From contig JAACMV010000014.1 of the NCBI GenBank assembly GCA_010909725.1, positions 620,001 to 684,000 of the forward strand: DNA of 64,000 nt, written 5' to 3'. Below, in pieces: positions 62,722 to 64,000 of the stretch (the stretch's first letter is position 1; each line of letters starts with the position of its first letter). The notes under the pieces are model-generated. The model saw nothing but the letters and a program-made list of their open reading frames with translations, was not told the DNA's origin and did not search any database. Position numbers and translations under genes: made by a program. Source of the DNA: Picochlorum sp. 'celeri'. Taxonomy: Eukaryota; Chlorophyta; Trebouxiophyceae.

Positions 62722-64000
62722 ATGACAGGGCCTCAGTTACAAATTCAAGGAGAGCGTTTCAGTGGGCAAGACGTCCGCTCACAAAACACGACGGCAGCTT
62801 TGGCTGTTGCAAATGTTTTGAAATCTAGTCTTGGTCCAGTGGGTTTGGATAAGGTATGTTTCAATAGAGTGGCTGTTCAAAGTAGACTGATTGACGGTGT
62901 TTGACGGTGTGGGACGCAGATGCTCGTGGATGACATTGGGGATGTGACAATAACAAATGATGGTGCTACAATATTGAAGTTATTGGAGGTGGAACATCCT
63001 GCGGCGAAGATTTTGGTGGAGCTTGCCGACCTTCAAGATCAGGAAGTGGGTGACGGGACAACGTCTGTGGTCATCGTAGCTTGTGAGCTGCTCAAGCGCG
63101 CGAATGAGCTCGTGAAAGCCAAAATACACCCTACGTCGATCATTAGTGGCTATCGTCTCGCTATGCGCGAGGCATGCAAGTATGTGAAGAACACACTGGC
63201 ACGAGATGTGGGTTCTTTGAATGAAGCAGTGCTTTTAAATGCTGCCAAAACGTCCATGAGCAGTAAAGTGATCGGGGGGGACTCGGATTATTTCGCATCT
63301 CTGGCAGTAGAGGCTGTTACATGTGTCAAGTCTATCAAAGACGATGGCAGAGTCCACTACCCAGTGGGTGCCATCAATGTGCTGAAAGCCCAGGGGAGGA
63401 ATATGAGAGAAAGCAGGGTTTTGGACGGATACGCATTGAATTTAGGTCGAGCTGCTCAGGGTATGCCAAAACATGTGTCAAATGTGAAAATAGCGTGCCT
63501 TGATATGAACTTGCAGAAGGCACGCATGGCAATGGGAGTGCAAGTCTTGGTCACTGACCCTGCTGAATTAGAAAAGATTCGTCAAAGGGAAAGCGATATA
63601 ACCAGAGAGAGAATCCAAAAAATACTGGATGCTGGTGCAAATGTGATACTGACAACGAAAGGAATAGATGATATGTGCTTGAAGTATTTTGTAGAGGCGG
63701 GTGCTATTGCCTGCAGGCGGGTTGCACGTGATGACATGCGAAGAATTGCCCGCATGACCGGCGCGACAATTGTTTCTACTCTTGCGGATGATGAAGGCAA
63801 TGAATCATTCGATTCAGAATGCCTAGGATCTGCTGAAGAAGTGTACGAGGATTCCATCTCTGACAATGATATGATTCTAATTAGAGCTCACTCGACAGCA
63901 GAGGCGAGAGCTGCAACTGTTTTGCTGAGGGGTGCGAACGATTACCTCTTGGATGAGGTTGATAGATCCCTTCATGACGCATTCTGTATCGTGAAAAGAG
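62722..64000 (+). CDS. CCT1: CCT/TRiC chaperonin subunit alpha (3' part outside window)
   Basis: Subunit of the cytosolic group II chaperonin that folds actin, tubulin and others. Exons 62722-62853 and 62920 to the window edge (66-nt intron, donor GTATGT, acceptor CGCAG), giving about 404 codons of some 545. CCT1 features: [58 protein letters not shown] and the ATP motif [11 protein letters not shown]. The alpha-specific apical segment [18 protein letters not shown] is followed by [18 protein letters not shown] and [17 protein letters not shown]. No disruption is seen. The gene is divergent from TWINKLE. Confidence 0.96.

Noticed and set aside
1..64000. CRISPR arrays, bacterial operons, rRNA or tRNA genes
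   Set aside because: None found by eye; introns, J-domain/plastid proteins and eukaryotic complexes show nuclear algal DNA.

Overview
The window is nuclear DNA from a eukaryotic alga, most likely a green alga of prasinophyte grade. The evidence is a B-type plant CDK, NTRC, a DnaJ-ferredoxin fusion, the sulfolipid synthase SQD2, a MET1/TEF30-like thylakoid protein, plant-type serine acetyltransferase, many predicted plastid transit peptides, and compact genes with short introns (65-225 nt). The species cannot be fixed from sequence alone. Exons were worked out by hand from reading frame and splice sites, so exon limits are predictions.

1-22 kb is dense single-copy genic DNA: RPT5 (cut by the window edge), UBA4/MOCS3, DnaJ-ferredoxin, an MFS carrier, NTRC, IWR1, KRI1, serine acetyltransferase, GFAT, a secreted Cys-rich protein, CTNNBL1, a PDZ-like membrane protein, a laccase-like multicopper oxidase (MCO) and a pseudokinase.

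18.8-30.8 kb holds the most unusual structure. A 3,421-bp segment (most of the MCO gene, all of the pseudokinase gene and its upstream flank) appears twice in direct orientation. The copies lie at 18794-22214 and 27344-30764. The 5,129 bp exactly between them (22215-27343) carries an intact KDZ/Zisupton-type transposase gene and a convergent gene of unknown family. The duplication leaves a truncated MCO in the right copy and breaks a small ORF in the left copy.

32-46.8 kb is again genic: CDKB, an auxilin-like J protein, glutaredoxin, Hikeshi, a fasciclin protein, a C2 tail-anchored protein, a TMEM45-like protein, cathepsin X, a plastid J-domain protein, MET1/TEF30, a MORN protein and ARL8.

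46.9-56.4 kb is a gene-free array of four head-to-tail units in an A-B-A-B higher-order pattern, with a 4.75-kb AB period. Each unit ends in a GC-rich block and a 12-bp palindrome, and each carries decayed RNase H-like coding traces. 56.5-64 kb returns to genes: SQD2, a SNAPC4-like Myb protein, a Twinkle-type primase-helicase and CCT1/TCP-1 alpha (cut by the window edge).

Across 24 inferred introns the 5' splice site is GTACGT, GTATGT or GTGCG, and never has A at +4. Functional themes are plastid redox and photosystem biogenesis (NTRC, DnaJ-ferredoxin, MET1, SQD2), core eukaryotic housekeeping (RPT5, CCT1, KRI1, IWR1, CTNNBL1, Hikeshi, ARL8) and amino-sugar/cysteine metabolism. No operons are expected; many neighbours are divergent with short shared promoters.
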